From positions 2,354,501 to 2,418,500 of the forward strand of contig NZ_PGEN01000001.1 in the NCBI RefSeq assembly GCF_002797435.1: 64,000 nt of DNA. Direction: 5' to 3'. Made by a program: the position numbers and the translations under genes. Of this stretch, positions 29,028 to 38,125 are shown one piece after another (position 1 is the stretch's first letter; the number at the start of each line of letters is the position of its first letter). The notes under the pieces are model-generated. The model did no database searches. It saw only the letters and a list, made by a program, of their open reading frames with translations, and was not told the DNA's origin. This stretch comes from Sphingomonas koreensis. GTDB taxonomy: Bacteria; Pseudomonadota; Alphaproteobacteria; Sphingomonadales; Sphingomonadaceae.

Positions 29028-29953
29028 GCGTGCTGGTCTGGGTCGAACACGACAATGCGTCGGTCAAGGACGCGACGCTCTCTGCGGTGACTGCCGCGGG
29101 CAAGCTGGGTGATGTCGTCGCGCTGGTCGCGGGGCAGGGCGCGCAGGGCGTGGCCGATGCCGCGGCGAAGATCGCCGGCGTGTCGAAGGTGCTGCTGGCG
29201 GATGACGCCGCCTATGGCCACGCATTGGCCGAGAATGTCGCGCCGCTCGTCGCGGAGCTGATGGCCGGCTACGACGCTTTCGTCGCGCCCGCCACCACCA
29301 CCGGCAAGAACATCGCGCCGCGCGTCGCCGCGCTGCTCGATGTCATGCAGATCAGCGAAGTGCTCTCGGTCGAGAGCGCCGACACCTTCACCCGCCCGAT
29401 CTATGCCGGCAACGCGATCGCCACGGTCAAGTCGGCGGACGCCAAGAAGGTCCTTACCGTGCGCGGCACCGCGTTCGAAAAGGCCGCGGCGGAAGGCGGC
29501 AGTGCCTCGGTGGAAGCCGTATCGGGCAAGGGCGATTCGGGTCTCTCCAGCTTCGTCGGCGCCGAAATCGCCAAGTCGGAGCGCCCGGAGCTGACCAGCG
29601 CCAAGGTGATCGTCTCGGGCGGCCGCGCGCTCGGCTCGTCCGAGCAGTTCCATGGCCTGATCGATCCGCTCGCCGACAAGCTCGGCGCCGCGGTCGGCGC
29701 GAGCCGCGCTGCGGTCGATGCGGGCTATGCCCCCAACGACTATCAGGTCGGCCAGACCGGCAAGATCGTCGCACCGGAAGTCTATGTCGCGATCGGCATT
29801 TCGGGCGCGATCCAGCACCTTGCCGGCATGAAGGATTCGAAGACCATCATCGCCATCAACAAGGATGAGGACGCCCCGATCTTCCAGGTCGCGGACCTCG
29901 GCCTCGTGGGCGATCTGTTCAAGATCGTTCCGGAGCTGACCGAGAAGCTCTGA
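29024..29953 (+). CDS. etfA: Electron transfer flavoprotein alpha subunit
   Basis: The 309-residue product carries the FAD-binding C-terminal domain with [35 protein letters not shown] and the final [21 protein letters not shown]. The N-terminal domain is of the ETF alpha type. It is translationally coupled to etfB (ATGA). Branched-chain amino-acid breakdown enzymes at 20-23 kb would be a plausible source of electrons, although they form a separate unit. Confidence 0.95.
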   Translation: MSVLVWVEHDNASVKDATLSAVTAAGKLGDVVALVAGQGAQGVADAAAKIAGVSKVLLADDAAYGHALAENVAPLVAELMAGYDAFVAPATTTGKNIAPRVAALLDVMQISEVLSVESADTFTRPIYAGNAIATVKSADAKKVLTVRGTAFEKAAAEGGSASVEAVSGKGDSGLSSFVGAEIAKSERPELTSAKVIVSGGRALGSSEQFHGLIDPLADKLGAAVGASRAAVDAGYAPNDYQVGQTGKIVAPEVYVAIGISGAIQHLAGMKDSKTIIAINKDEDAPIFQVADLGLVGDLFKIVPELTEKL

Positions 29954-30029
29954 GCGGGCGCGGGTCGTTCACGGTCCGCTAGCCTTTGAACAGGATGGGG
30001 CGGTTCGCCTTCGGGCGGCCGCCCTTTCC

Positions 30030-30635
30030 GTGCTTCCGGATCTTGATCGCCTGGTCGATGCCTTGCCGGCCGGACAGGCGGGCCTGCGCTTGCGCGGTAC
30101 CGCCGGCCTCGCGGGCCTGCTCGATCCGGGTTCGACGATTGCATCGGTCGCAGCCGGGGTGCTGGGGCCAAACGCACGTCCTGTGCGGGCGATCCTGTTC
30201 GATAAATCGCCGGGAACCAACTGGTCGCTGGCATGGCATCAGGATCGGACGATCGCGGTCCGTCAGCGGATCGACACACCGGACTTCGGCCCGTGGTCGA
30301 CGAAGCGGGGGCTTCAGCATGTCGAGCCGCCATTCGGCCTGATCGAACGCATGGTGACGGTTCGGATTCACATCGACGATGTGCCCGAGGACAATGCGCC
30401 TCTCCTTGTGGCGCCCGGATCGCACAGGCTGGGGCGGATCGCCGAGGATCGGATCGAGGCAGCAGTTGCGGCTTGCGGTGTCGCCACCTGCCTCGCGGAT
30501 CGCGGCGATATCTGGCTCTATGCGACGCCGATTCTGCATGCCTCGGCGGCGGGGCATCATCTGCATCGGCGCGTGCTGCAGGCCGATTACTCGCGGGACG
30601 AATTGCCGGGACAGCTCGAATGGCTTGGCATCTAG
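30030..30635 (+). CDS. Phytanoyl-CoA dioxygenase (PhyH)-like protein, start uncertain
   Basis: The 201-residue frame has the Fe(II)/2-oxoglutarate signature: HxD in WHQDRT, the distal His in [10 protein letters not shown] and Arg in [10 protein letters not shown]. The only ATG/GTG/TTG start in frame is the GTG at 30030. The frame stays open upstream and encodes [16 protein letters not shown], which looks like the usual FxxDG N terminus of this family, but no standard start precedes it. The gene may begin at a rare codon near 29979-29990 or be slightly truncated. The substrate is unknown. Confidence 0.75.
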   Translation: MLPDLDRLVDALPAGQAGLRLRGTAGLAGLLDPGSTIASVAAGVLGPNARPVRAILFDKSPGTNWSLAWHQDRTIAVRQRIDTPDFGPWSTKRGLQHVEPPFGLIERMVTVRIHIDDVPEDNAPLLVAPGSHRLGRIAEDRIEAAVAACGVATCLADRGDIWLYATPILHASAAGHHLHRRVLQADYSRDELPGQLEWLGI

Positions 30636-30650
30636 GCGCTAGAAACAGGT

Positions 30651-30677
30651 AAGGCCCGTCGCTTTCGCGGCGGGCCT
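30651..30677. terminator. Hairpin between convergent PhyH-like and nhaA genes
   Basis: The stem AGGCCCGTCGC / GCGGCGGGCCT with loop TTTC has one mismatch. It lacks a long T tract, so termination strength is uncertain, but the position between convergent genes fits a shared terminator. Confidence 0.5.
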
Positions 30678-30738
30678 CCCTGGACGATCCATTCCGCGTG
30701 GGTCTGGGTCGTCAACATGCTCTTTCTCATCGATCAAG

Positions 30739-32007
30739 CTAGGTAAGAACGTCGCTTTCGCCATTTGGTTCCGAAGAATCTTTGCGATCAGCATCGTCGC
30801 CCCGGGCGTCCTGCCACGGCCGCGCGAAACGCAGCACGAGGAAGCCGGCTACAGCCGACAGGATCGATCCGGCGAGCACGCCGATCTTCACCTCGTCGAT
30901 CAGTTCGGGGCTGTCGGGGAAGGCAAGGCCACCGATGAACAGGCTCATGGTGAAGCCGATCCCGCACAGCATCGCGACACCATAGATCTGGGTCCAGGTG
31001 GCGCGGCCCGGGGGGCAGGCGAACCCGGTCTTCGCGGCGATCCACACGCTGCCGAAAATGCCGGCCTGCTTGCCGATGAACAGGCCGGCGGCGATACCGA
31101 GCGGGAGTGGCGCGAGCAGGATCGCGGGCGACATGCCGGCCAGGCTCACGCCCGCATTGGCAAAGCCGAACAGCGGCACGATGACGAACGCGACCCAAGG
31201 CGCGAGCGCATGCTCCAGAATATGCAGCGGCGAATCCGCGGCGTCGGGCGCACCGGGCGAGGGCTTTACCGGGATCATCATCGCGGTCAGCACGCCCGCG
31301 ACGGTGGCATGCACGCCGGACAGGAACACGAAGTACCAGAGCAGCGCGCCGAGCAGCAGATAGGGCCACAGCTTCGTCACCCCGCTGCGGTTCAGCACAT
31401 GCATCACCACCAGCACCAGCGCGCCGGCCGCCAGCGCGAGCGAGCCAAGGCTCTTGGTATAGGCGAGCGCGATGATCGCGACCGCGCCCATGTCATCGAC
31501 GATCGCGACCGTGGTGAGGAACAGCTTGAGCGAGGCGGGCGCGCGCTTGCCCAGCAGCGCGAGCACGCCGATCGCGAAAGCGATGTCGGTCGCGGCCGGG
31601 ATCGCCCAGCCGGGTGCGAGCGGTCCGCCGCCGGTGATGGCAAGATAGATCAGCGCGGGTACGACCATGCCTGCCGCGGCCGCGACGACGGGCAGCCGCC
31701 GGTCGTCCCAGCTGGAGAGCTGGCCATCGACGAACTCGCGCTTGATCTCGAGGCCGACGAGCAGGAAGAACACCGCCATCAGCGCGTCGTTGATCCACAG
31801 ATGCACCGTCATCGGCCCGTATTTGGGGCTGATGACCGGTCCGGTCTCCCAATGGAGCAGGTGGAAATAGTCCGCGGACAGCCCCGGCAGATTGGCGACC
31901 AGCATCGCCAGTGCCGCCGCCGCGATCAGCAGGATACCGCCTGCCGCCTCGCTCTTCATGAAGGTGCGAAGTGCCGAAGGAGCCGTGCGCCTCGTCGTGT
32001 TCGCCAT
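30739..32007 (-). CDS. nhaA: Na+/H+ antiporter NhaA
   Basis: NhaA exchanges sodium for protons across the inner membrane for pH and salt balance. The 422-residue product has about 12 hydrophobic segments. The paired ion-binding aspartates are present as D171-D172 in AIVDDMGA, with D141 (TDIAFAIGVLALLGKR) matching the E. coli D133 position. A charged C-terminal tail of about 20 residues is extra. It is divergent from the DUF389 gene. Confidence 0.95.
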   Translation of the reverse strand: MANTTRRTAPSALRTFMKSEAAGGILLIAAAALAMLVANLPGLSADYFHLLHWETGPVISPKYGPMTVHLWINDALMAVFFLLVGLEIKREFVDGQLSSWDDRRLPVVAAAAGMVVPALIYLAITGGGPLAPGWAIPAATDIAFAIGVLALLGKRAPASLKLFLTTVAIVDDMGAVAIIALAYTKSLGSLALAAGALVLVVMHVLNRSGVTKLWPYLLLGALLWYFVFLSGVHATVAGVLTAMMIPVKPSPGAPDAADSPLHILEHALAPWVAFVIVPLFGFANAGVSLAGMSPAILLAPLPLGIAAGLFIGKQAGIFGSVWIAAKTGFACPPGRATWTQIYGVAMLCGIGFTMSLFIGGLAFPDSPELIDEVKIGVLAGSILSAVAGFLVLRFARPWQDARGDDADRKDSSEPNGESDVLT

Positions 32008-32080
32008 GTTGCTCCCCGTTCTGGTGAAAGCCCCTGCCTAACGGCTGGAACCACGGCGGCAAAGTCCCTAACCTTCGCGC

Positions 32081-33556
32081 ATGGCCACCATCGCTCGCCC
32101 CCGCCGCAACCCGTTGTCGCTCTGGTGGCGGGGAACCGTCGTCGCTTCGGTCGATCATGCCGAGGTGCTGGAAAAAGTGCGCGGCGAAGCGGCGTGGAAT
32201 GGCCGCTACGTCTTCATGGTCTTGATGTCGGCGGGCATCGCGGTGCTCGGCCTGCTGCTCTCGTCGCCAGCGGTGGTGATCGGCGCGATGCTGATCTCGC
32301 CGTTGATGGGGCCGATCATCGGCCTGGGCTTCGGCCTTGCCACCTTCGACGGGGACGAGATCCGCCGATCGGGCATGGCGCTGGCGCTGGGCACGGTGAT
32401 CGCGGTGGGGTTCACCGCGTTGCTGGTGCTGCTCTCGCCGCTCCAGAACGTGACGTCGGAGATCGCCGCGCGCACCCGGCCCAATCTGTTCGACCTGCTC
32501 GTCGCGCTCTTCTCCGCCCTCGCCGGGGCCTATGCGATGATCCGCGGGCGCGAGGGCACGGTGGTCGGCGTCGCCATCGCCACCGCGCTGATGCCGCCGC
32601 TCGCGGTGGTCGGCTTCGGCCTCGCCACCTGGAACGGCACGGTGTTCGGCGGCGCGCTGCTGCTGTTCCTCACCAACCTCATCACCATCGCGATCTCGGC
32701 GGCGGTGATCGCACGCCTCTACGGCTTCGGGTCCGCGCTCTCGCCCAAGCAGACGATGCTTCAGACGGTGCTGGTGATCGCCGCACTGATCGCCTTCGCG
32801 ATCCCGCTCGGACTGGCGCTGCGCCAGATCGCGTGGGAGACGACCGCCTCGCGCCAGGCGCGCGAGGTGATATCGAGCCAGTTCGAGGGCGGGGTGCGCC
32901 TGGCCCAGCTCGAACTCGACTATGCGCACGAGCCGCTCCGGGTGAGTGCGACGGTGCTGACCCGGCAGCTGCGCCCCGATGCCGGGCGGGGTGCAGCGGC
33001 GACGCTCGAACAGCTGTTCGGACGCGAGGTGGACGTGGCGCTCGAGCAGGTGCGCGTCGGCACCGGCGCTCAGGCGGAGGCCGCGCAGGTTTCCGCTGCG
33101 CAGAACCAGCGTGTCGCGGCGGCGGATGCGGCGGCGGCGCGGACCGCCGAGCAGCTTGCGCTGGTCGCAGGTGTCGCACCCGATGCGGTGCTGATCGACC
33201 GCGATGCCCAGCGCGCGGTGGTGACTGCCGCACCCCTGATCGGCGCCGGGATCGGCGTCTATCGCACGCTTGAGGCGCGGGTCGCCGCGAGCGCATCGGA
33301 CTGGACCATCACATTGACTCCGCCGGCCGCGGCATTGCCCGACGTCGCGCAGCGCGACGGCAAGCCCGATCCCGACGCGCTCGCGACCGCGATCTGGGGT
33401 GCACAGCGGCTCAATCTGCCGATCGGCGTGTCGGGACCGGGCGCGGCGGCGGTGGTCGAGGCGCTGACCGCCGCCGGTGTCCGTGCGAGCACGGTTACCG
33501 GCACCGGATCGGGCAATGCCGCCCGGCTGCGCTGGCTCGCGCCGGCCGTCGAGTAA
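32081..33556 (+). CDS. DUF389 (TIGR00341) membrane protein
   Basis: The 491-residue product begins with the DUF389 membrane core: six or so helices with VIGAMLISPLMGPIIGLGFGLA and VVGVAIATALMPPLAVVGFGLA, which are family signatures. The C-terminal 220 residues form a soluble Ala-rich region with possible coiled coil and two OmpA/BON-like halves. The family has no established function. It starts 73 bases from the divergent nhaA gene and ends three bases before the end of lysK. Confidence 0.85.
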   Translation: MATIARPRRNPLSLWWRGTVVASVDHAEVLEKVRGEAAWNGRYVFMVLMSAGIAVLGLLLSSPAVVIGAMLISPLMGPIIGLGFGLATFDGDEIRRSGMALALGTVIAVGFTALLVLLSPLQNVTSEIAARTRPNLFDLLVALFSALAGAYAMIRGREGTVVGVAIATALMPPLAVVGFGLATWNGTVFGGALLLFLTNLITIAISAAVIARLYGFGSALSPKQTMLQTVLVIAALIAFAIPLGLALRQIAWETTASRQAREVISSQFEGGVRLAQLELDYAHEPLRVSATVLTRQLRPDAGRGAAATLEQLFGREVDVALEQVRVGTGAQAEAAQVSAAQNQRVAAADAAAARTAEQLALVAGVAPDAVLIDRDAQRAVVTAAPLIGAGIGVYRTLEARVAASASDWTITLTPPAAALPDVAQRDGKPDPDALATAIWGAQRLNLPIGVSGPGAAAVVEALTAAGVRASTVTGTGSGNAARLRWLAPAVE

Positions 33557-33559
33557 CGC

Positions 33560-35137
33560 TCAGCCCGCTTTCGCCAGTGCCTCGGCGATCAGCTTCCGGC
33601 TGTTCTCGATGCCATAGAGCGCGATGAAGCTGCCCATGCGCGGCCCCTGCGAGCTGCCCAGCAGCGTCTCGTACAGCGCCTTGAACCAGTCGCGCAGCTC
33701 GGCGAAGTCACCGGTCTTGCCGATCTCATAGACGATGTTCTGGATATCCTCGGCGCTCGCATCGGCGGGCAGTGCGGCGAGATCGGCGTCGAGCCGCTTG
33801 AGTGCCGCCACCTCGACGCCCATGGGCGCGCGGCGGTTCAGCGTCGGCGCGATGAAGTCGCGGCCATAGGCCAGCGCATAGCCGATCAGCGCGTCGAGCG
33901 CCGGATGCTTCTCGGGCGTCGCATCGGGGACGTAGTTGGCGAGATAGCCCCAGACCTGCTCCTTGCTCGCCTCGCCCATCACCCCGACGAGGTTGAGGAG
34001 CAGGCCGAACGTCACCGGCAGAGTCTCGCCCGGAACATCGCCATTATGGACATGGTGGACCGGGTTGCCGAGCTTCTGCTCGACCGGCTGGTTCGGATAG
34101 TTGCCGCGGAACTGCCAGTAATCGTCCACCGCGCGCGGGATCACGCCCATATGCAGCGCCTTGGCCTTCTTCGGCTCGCGATAGATGTAGAAAGCGAGGC
34201 TCTCGTCCGGGCCATAGGTCAGCCACTGTTCGAGACTGAGGCCATTGCCCTTGGACTTGGAGATCTTCTCGCCCTTCTCGTCGAGGAACATCTCATAGTT
34301 GAAGCCCTCGGGCGGGCGGCCGCCCATCACGCGCGCGATCTTGCCGGACTGGATCACCGAATCGATCAGGTCCTTGCCTGCCATCTCATAGTCGACGCCC
34401 AATGCGACCCAGCGCATCGCCCAGTCGACCTTCCACTGCAGCTTGGCCTTGCCGCCCAGGATCGTCTGCTCGATCCGCTCGCCCTCGTCCATGAAGGCGA
34501 TCATGCCGGTTTCCGGATCGAGCACCTCGACCGGGACCTGGAGCACGATTCCCGAGTTCGGGCTGATCGGCAGGACCGGGGAATAGGTCGCCTGGCGCTC
34601 GGCGCGCAGCGTCGGCAGCATCACATCCATGATGCCCTGATAGGAACGCAGGACGAGCTTGAGCGCCTCGTCGAAATTGCCGCCGGTATAATAGTCGGTC
34701 GAGGAGACGAACTCATAGTCGAAGCCGAACCGGTCGAGGAACTCGCGCAGCATCGCATTATTGTGATGCGCGAAGCTCTCATATTTCTCGAACGGGTCGG
34801 GCACCTTGGTCAGCGGCTTGCCGAGATACTGGGCGAGCATCTCCTTGTTCGGGACATTGTCGGGCACCTTGCGCAGGCCGTCCATGTCGTCGCTGAACGC
34901 GATCAGGCGGGTGGGCGCGTCCGACAGCGTCTCGAACGCGCGGCGGACCATCGTCGTGCGCAGCACTTCGTTGAACGTGCCGATATGCGGCAGGCCCGAG
35001 GGGCCGTAGCCGGTCTCGAACAGTACCGGTTCGCCGCCGGGCTTGCCGTCCGGATAGCGTTTCAGCAGCTTGCGCGCCTCCTCATAGGGCCAGGCCTTGG
35101 AGGTGAGGGCGGCGTCACGAAATGCGGAGTCGATCAT
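33560..35137 (-). CDS. lysK: Lysyl-tRNA synthetase, class I
   Basis: This charges tRNA-Lys. The 525-residue product is the class I enzyme, common in archaea and alphaproteobacteria, and unrelated in fold to E. coli LysS. The HIGH motif is PSGLPHIGTFNE (near residue 50) and the KMSKS motif is KISKSKG (near 293). The C-terminal helical anticodon-binding region is complete. It is transcribed divergently from feoA. Confidence 0.95.
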   Translation of the reverse strand: MIDSAFRDAALTSKAWPYEEARKLLKRYPDGKPGGEPVLFETGYGPSGLPHIGTFNEVLRTTMVRRAFETLSDAPTRLIAFSDDMDGLRKVPDNVPNKEMLAQYLGKPLTKVPDPFEKYESFAHHNNAMLREFLDRFGFDYEFVSSTDYYTGGNFDEALKLVLRSYQGIMDVMLPTLRAERQATYSPVLPISPNSGIVLQVPVEVLDPETGMIAFMDEGERIEQTILGGKAKLQWKVDWAMRWVALGVDYEMAGKDLIDSVIQSGKIARVMGGRPPEGFNYEMFLDEKGEKISKSKGNGLSLEQWLTYGPDESLAFYIYREPKKAKALHMGVIPRAVDDYWQFRGNYPNQPVEQKLGNPVHHVHNGDVPGETLPVTFGLLLNLVGVMGEASKEQVWGYLANYVPDATPEKHPALDALIGYALAYGRDFIAPTLNRRAPMGVEVAALKRLDADLAALPADASAEDIQNIVYEIGKTGDFAELRDWFKALYETLLGSSQGPRMGSFIALYGIENSRKLIAEALAKAG

Positions 35138-35233
35138 GGCAAGCCGGTGCGCGATGCCGTCATGTTTTGCAAGGCTGAGCGCCCGGAAAACGGGTGGGGG
35201 TGCGGAAGAGACTGGCCTTTACCCGATGTTGTT

Positions 35234-35252
35234 GATAATCGCTCGCATTATG
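35234..35252. promoter_or_regulatory. Fur-box-like palindrome overlapping the feoA start
   Basis: The 19 bases GATAATCGCTCGCATTATG match the classical Fur consensus in both arms (12 of 19 positions, GATAAT and CATTAT). ATAAT-N7-ATTAT is a perfect inverted repeat. The right arm overlaps the ATG of feoA at 35250. GATAAT could also be the -10 element, which would give a nearly leaderless message. Iron repression through Fur is inferred. Confidence 0.6.
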
Positions 35253-35498
35253 AGTCTTCCCCTGGCGCGCGCGGCGCGCAATGTACCTGCGACGGTTGCG
35301 TCGGTTGACTGGAATTCGCTCGATCCGTCGGAGGCGCGCCGCCTGCGCGAATTCGGGCTGGACGAGGGCGTCGAGGTCGAGCTGGTCAAGCCCAATGGCT
35401 GGCTGGGCGGACCGGCGGCGGTACGGATCGGGCGGATGACCGTGGCGCTGCGCCGCCATGTCACCGAAGCGATTCGGGTCGCGGTGGCAGCGGAATGA
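35250..35498 (+). CDS. feoA: Ferrous iron transport protein FeoA
   Basis: FeoA is a small SH3-like cytosolic partner of the FeoB iron transporter. The 82-residue product has the family pattern ARRLREFGLDEGVEVELVKPNGWLGGP...VRIGRMTVALRR. The ATG at 35250 is preferred by homology, although starts at 35226 and 35097 are open; no strong ribosome site is seen, in line with a possible leaderless message. It overlaps feoB by four bases. Confidence 0.88.
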   Translation: MSLPLARAARNVPATVASVDWNSLDPSEARRLREFGLDEGVEVELVKPNGWLGGPAAVRIGRMTVALRRHVTEAIRVAVAAE

Positions 35499-37339
35499 AC
35501 CAGTCCCCGCTCGTTGCGCTGGTCGGTAACCCCAATGCCGGGAAGACCGCGCTGTTCAACGCGCTGACCGGGGCGCGGCAAAAGGTCGGCAACTATCCCG
35601 GGGTCACCGTCGAGCGGCATGCCGGCCGCATGGCGCTCGACGACGGGCGGCCGGTGGAACTGGTCGATCTCCCCGGCACCTACAGCCTCGACCCCTCGAG
35701 CCCCGACGAGGCGGTGACCCGCGACGTCGTACTCGGCAAGCAGGATGGCGAACGGCTTCCCGACGCGCTGATCGTGGTGGCCGACGCGAGCAACATCGAA
35801 AATCACCTGCGCTTCGTGCTTCAGCTGCGCCAGCTTGGCCGGCCGATGGTGCTGGCGCTCAACATGATCGACATGGCGACGCGCGACGGCCTGACGATCG
35901 ACACCGACACACTGTCGGCCGAGCTCGGCGTGCCGGTGGTGAGCACCGTCGCGGTGCGCAAGCGCGGTCTCGAAGAACTGCGCGCGGCGCTCGCGGGGGT
36001 GCTCGCCGGCGCCCGGCCTGCGCCGCCCGAAGCACCCGACGCGGACATCACCCATTTCCAGCGCGACGCGCGCCGTATCGCGAAAGTCGCGATCACCGAT
36101 CAGCCGCGCGGCCGCGCCTTCACGCGCGCAGTGGACAGCGTCGTGCTGCATCCCGTCGCGGGACCGATCATTCTCGCCACGATCATGCTGGTCATGTTTC
36201 AGGCGGTGTTCGCCTGGTCCGAAGCGCCGATCGGCTGGATCGAGGGCTTCCAGGGCTGGCTGGCCGAAGCCGCGGCGGCGAACCTGCCCGCAAGCTTCCT
36301 GCGCGACCTGCTGATCGAAGGCATCATCAACGGCGTCGGATCGGTGGTGGTGTTCCTGCCCCAGATCGTGATCCTGTTCCTGTTCATCCTGATCCTCGAG
36401 GCGTCGGGCTATATGGTCCGTGCGGCATTGCTGATGGACCGGCTGATGTCCGGCGTCGGCCTGTCGGGCCGGGCATTCATCCCGTTGCTCTCCTCCTTCG
36501 CCTGCGCGATCCCCGGCATCATGGCCGCGCGCTCGATCGACGATCCCAAGGAACGGCTGACGACGATCCTGATCGCACCGCTGATGACCTGTTCGGCGCG
36601 GCTTCCGGTCTATGCGGTGATCATCGGCGCGTTCATCCCGGCGACCAGTCTCGGCTGGGGGATCGGATTGCAGGGGCTGGTGCTGTTCGGCCTGTATGTC
36701 TTCGGCATCGTCGGTGCGATCGCCGCCGCTTTCGTGCTGCGACTCACCGCGACCAAGGGCAAGAGCAGCGGCTTCATGATGGAGCTGCCGCGCTACCAGC
36801 TTCCCGCACTTCGCGACCTGTGGATCGGCCTGTGGCAGCGCGCCTGGCTGTTCCTGCGCCGTGCGGGCACGATCATCATGGGCGTCACCGTCGCCCTGTG
36901 GCTGCTCGCCTCCTACCCTGTCGCGCCGGAGGGCGTGAAGCAGAGCGAATATTCGGTCGCCGGCCGCATCGCCTCGGGCCTTGAGGTCGTGCTGAAGCCG
37001 ATCGGCTTCAATCATGAGATGAGCCTCGCCGTGATCCCTGCGATGGCGGCGCGCGAGGTCGCGGTGTCTGCGCTCCAGACGGTCTATTCGATCGATGCCG
37101 AAGCGGATGAAGAGGGTGAAGCGCTCGGCACCCAGCTGTCGGCGCGCTGGTCGCTCCCGACGGCGCTCGCCTTCCTCGCCTGGTTCGTATTCGCGCCGCA
37201 ATGCCTGTCGACCATCGCGGTCGCGAGGCGCGAGACCAATGGCTGGAAATGGCCGACGGTGATGATCGTCTATCTGTTCGCGCTGGCCTATATCGCCGCG
37301 GGCGTCACCTATTGGACGGCAACCGCGATCGGGCTTTAG
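35495..37339 (+). CDS. feoB: Ferrous iron transporter FeoB
   Basis: FeoB imports Fe(II) across the inner membrane. The 614-residue product has an N-terminal G domain (GNPNAGKT near residue 11, DLPGTYSL, NMID), then a helical insert and about eight membrane segments with two Gate motifs, including the metal-site region around SSFACAIPGIMAARSI and MTCSARLPVYAVII. It lacks the long FeoB C-terminal extension of gammaproteobacteria. It is coupled to feoA. Confidence 0.95.
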   Translation: MNQSPLVALVGNPNAGKTALFNALTGARQKVGNYPGVTVERHAGRMALDDGRPVELVDLPGTYSLDPSSPDEAVTRDVVLGKQDGERLPDALIVVADASNIENHLRFVLQLRQLGRPMVLALNMIDMATRDGLTIDTDTLSAELGVPVVSTVAVRKRGLEELRAALAGVLAGARPAPPEAPDADITHFQRDARRIAKVAITDQPRGRAFTRAVDSVVLHPVAGPIILATIMLVMFQAVFAWSEAPIGWIEGFQGWLAEAAAANLPASFLRDLLIEGIINGVGSVVVFLPQIVILFLFILILEASGYMVRAALLMDRLMSGVGLSGRAFIPLLSSFACAIPGIMAARSIDDPKERLTTILIAPLMTCSARLPVYAVIIGAFIPATSLGWGIGLQGLVLFGLYVFGIVGAIAAAFVLRLTATKGKSSGFMMELPRYQLPALRDLWIGLWQRAWLFLRRAGTIIMGVTVALWLLASYPVAPEGVKQSEYSVAGRIASGLEVVLKPIGFNHEMSLAVIPAMAAREVAVSALQTVYSIDAEADEEGEALGTQLSARWSLPTALAFLAWFVFAPQCLSTIAVARRETNGWKWPTVMIVYLFALAYIAAGVTYWTATAIGL

Positions 37340-37509
37340 TCGCGTTTCGACTCGTCGATCGCGCGCTCGATCCGGGTGCGTTCGGCGTCGTCGCGTGCCT
37401 TCTCGGCCTTGGTCCGCCCGAACTTCGCACGGTTCTCCACAGCCTTTGCGGCACCTGCCGCCCTGGCTTTGGCCTTGCGGGCCTTGTTCAGGTTGATGAT
37501 CTCGGCCAT
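37336..37509 (-). CDS. DUF4169 family protein
   Basis: This 57-residue basic protein begins [16 protein letters not shown] and continues [13 protein letters not shown], the conserved core of DUF4169, a family widespread in alphaproteobacteria with no known role. Its stop overlaps the end of convergent feoB by four bases, and its start is 38 bases from the divergent ssb start. Confidence 0.85.
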   Translation of the reverse strand: MAEIINLNKARKAKARAAGAAKAVENRAKFGRTKAEKARDDAERTRIERAIDESKRD

Positions 37510-37547
37510 TCCTGCGGCAACACTACAGATCTCAAGGCGGAGTTGAA

Positions 37548-38108
37548 ATGGCGGGCAGCGTCAACAAGGTGATCCTGGTCGGCAATCTCGGGCGCGATCC
37601 CGAAAGCCGGTCCTTCTCGAATGGCGGCAAGGTGGTCGAACTGCGCGTCGCCACGTCCGAGACGTGGAAGGATCGCAACTCGGGCGAGCGCAAGGAGCGC
37701 ACCGAGTGGCACACGGTGAAGCTCTTTTCCGAAGGCCTCGCCAATGTCGCCGAGCGCTATCTGCGCAAGGGTTCGAAAGTCTATCTCGAAGGCCAGCTCC
37801 AGACCCGCAAATGGCAGGACCAGTCGGGTGCCGACCGCTATTCGACCGAGATCGTGCTGCAGGGCTTCGACGCCAAGCTGGTAATGCTCGACGGACCCGG
37901 CGGCGGCCAGGGTGGCGGCGGCATGGGCGGCGGTGGCGGCTCGCGCGACGACTGGGGCGGCGGCAATGACGACTTCGCCGGTCAGTCGAGCAGCCGTAGC
38001 GGCGGTTCCTCGGGCGGCGGCTATGGCGGCGGCGGTCGCGGCGGCAGCGGCGGCGCGCCTGCCGGCGGCGGCTTCCCCGACGATCTCGACGACGACGTGC
38101 CGTTCTGA
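37548..38108 (+). CDS. ssb: Single-stranded DNA-binding protein
   Basis: SSB coats single-stranded DNA in replication and repair. The 186-residue product has an N-terminal OB fold ([41 protein letters not shown]), a Gly/Ser-rich linker (about residues 118-175) and the acidic tip DDDVPF that recruits partner proteins. A purine-rich site (AAGGCGGAG) precedes the ATG. Confidence 0.95.
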   Translation: MAGSVNKVILVGNLGRDPESRSFSNGGKVVELRVATSETWKDRNSGERKERTEWHTVKLFSEGLANVAERYLRKGSKVYLEGQLQTRKWQDQSGADRYSTEIVLQGFDAKLVMLDGPGGGQGGGGMGGGGGSRDDWGGGNDDFAGQSSSRSGGSSGGGYGGGGRGGSGGAPAGGGFPDDLDDDVPF

Positions 38109-38125
38109 GGGGAGCGCCGGTGCGG

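Noticed and set aside
31210..33273. A 687-residue plus-strand open frame
   Set aside because: It covers the antisense of nhaA and a second frame of the DUF389 gene, and it has no recognisable domain.
35219..37201. A 660-residue minus-strand open frame opposite feoB
   Set aside because: Low-complexity Arg/Asp/His-rich shadow; feoB on the plus strand has full domain support.
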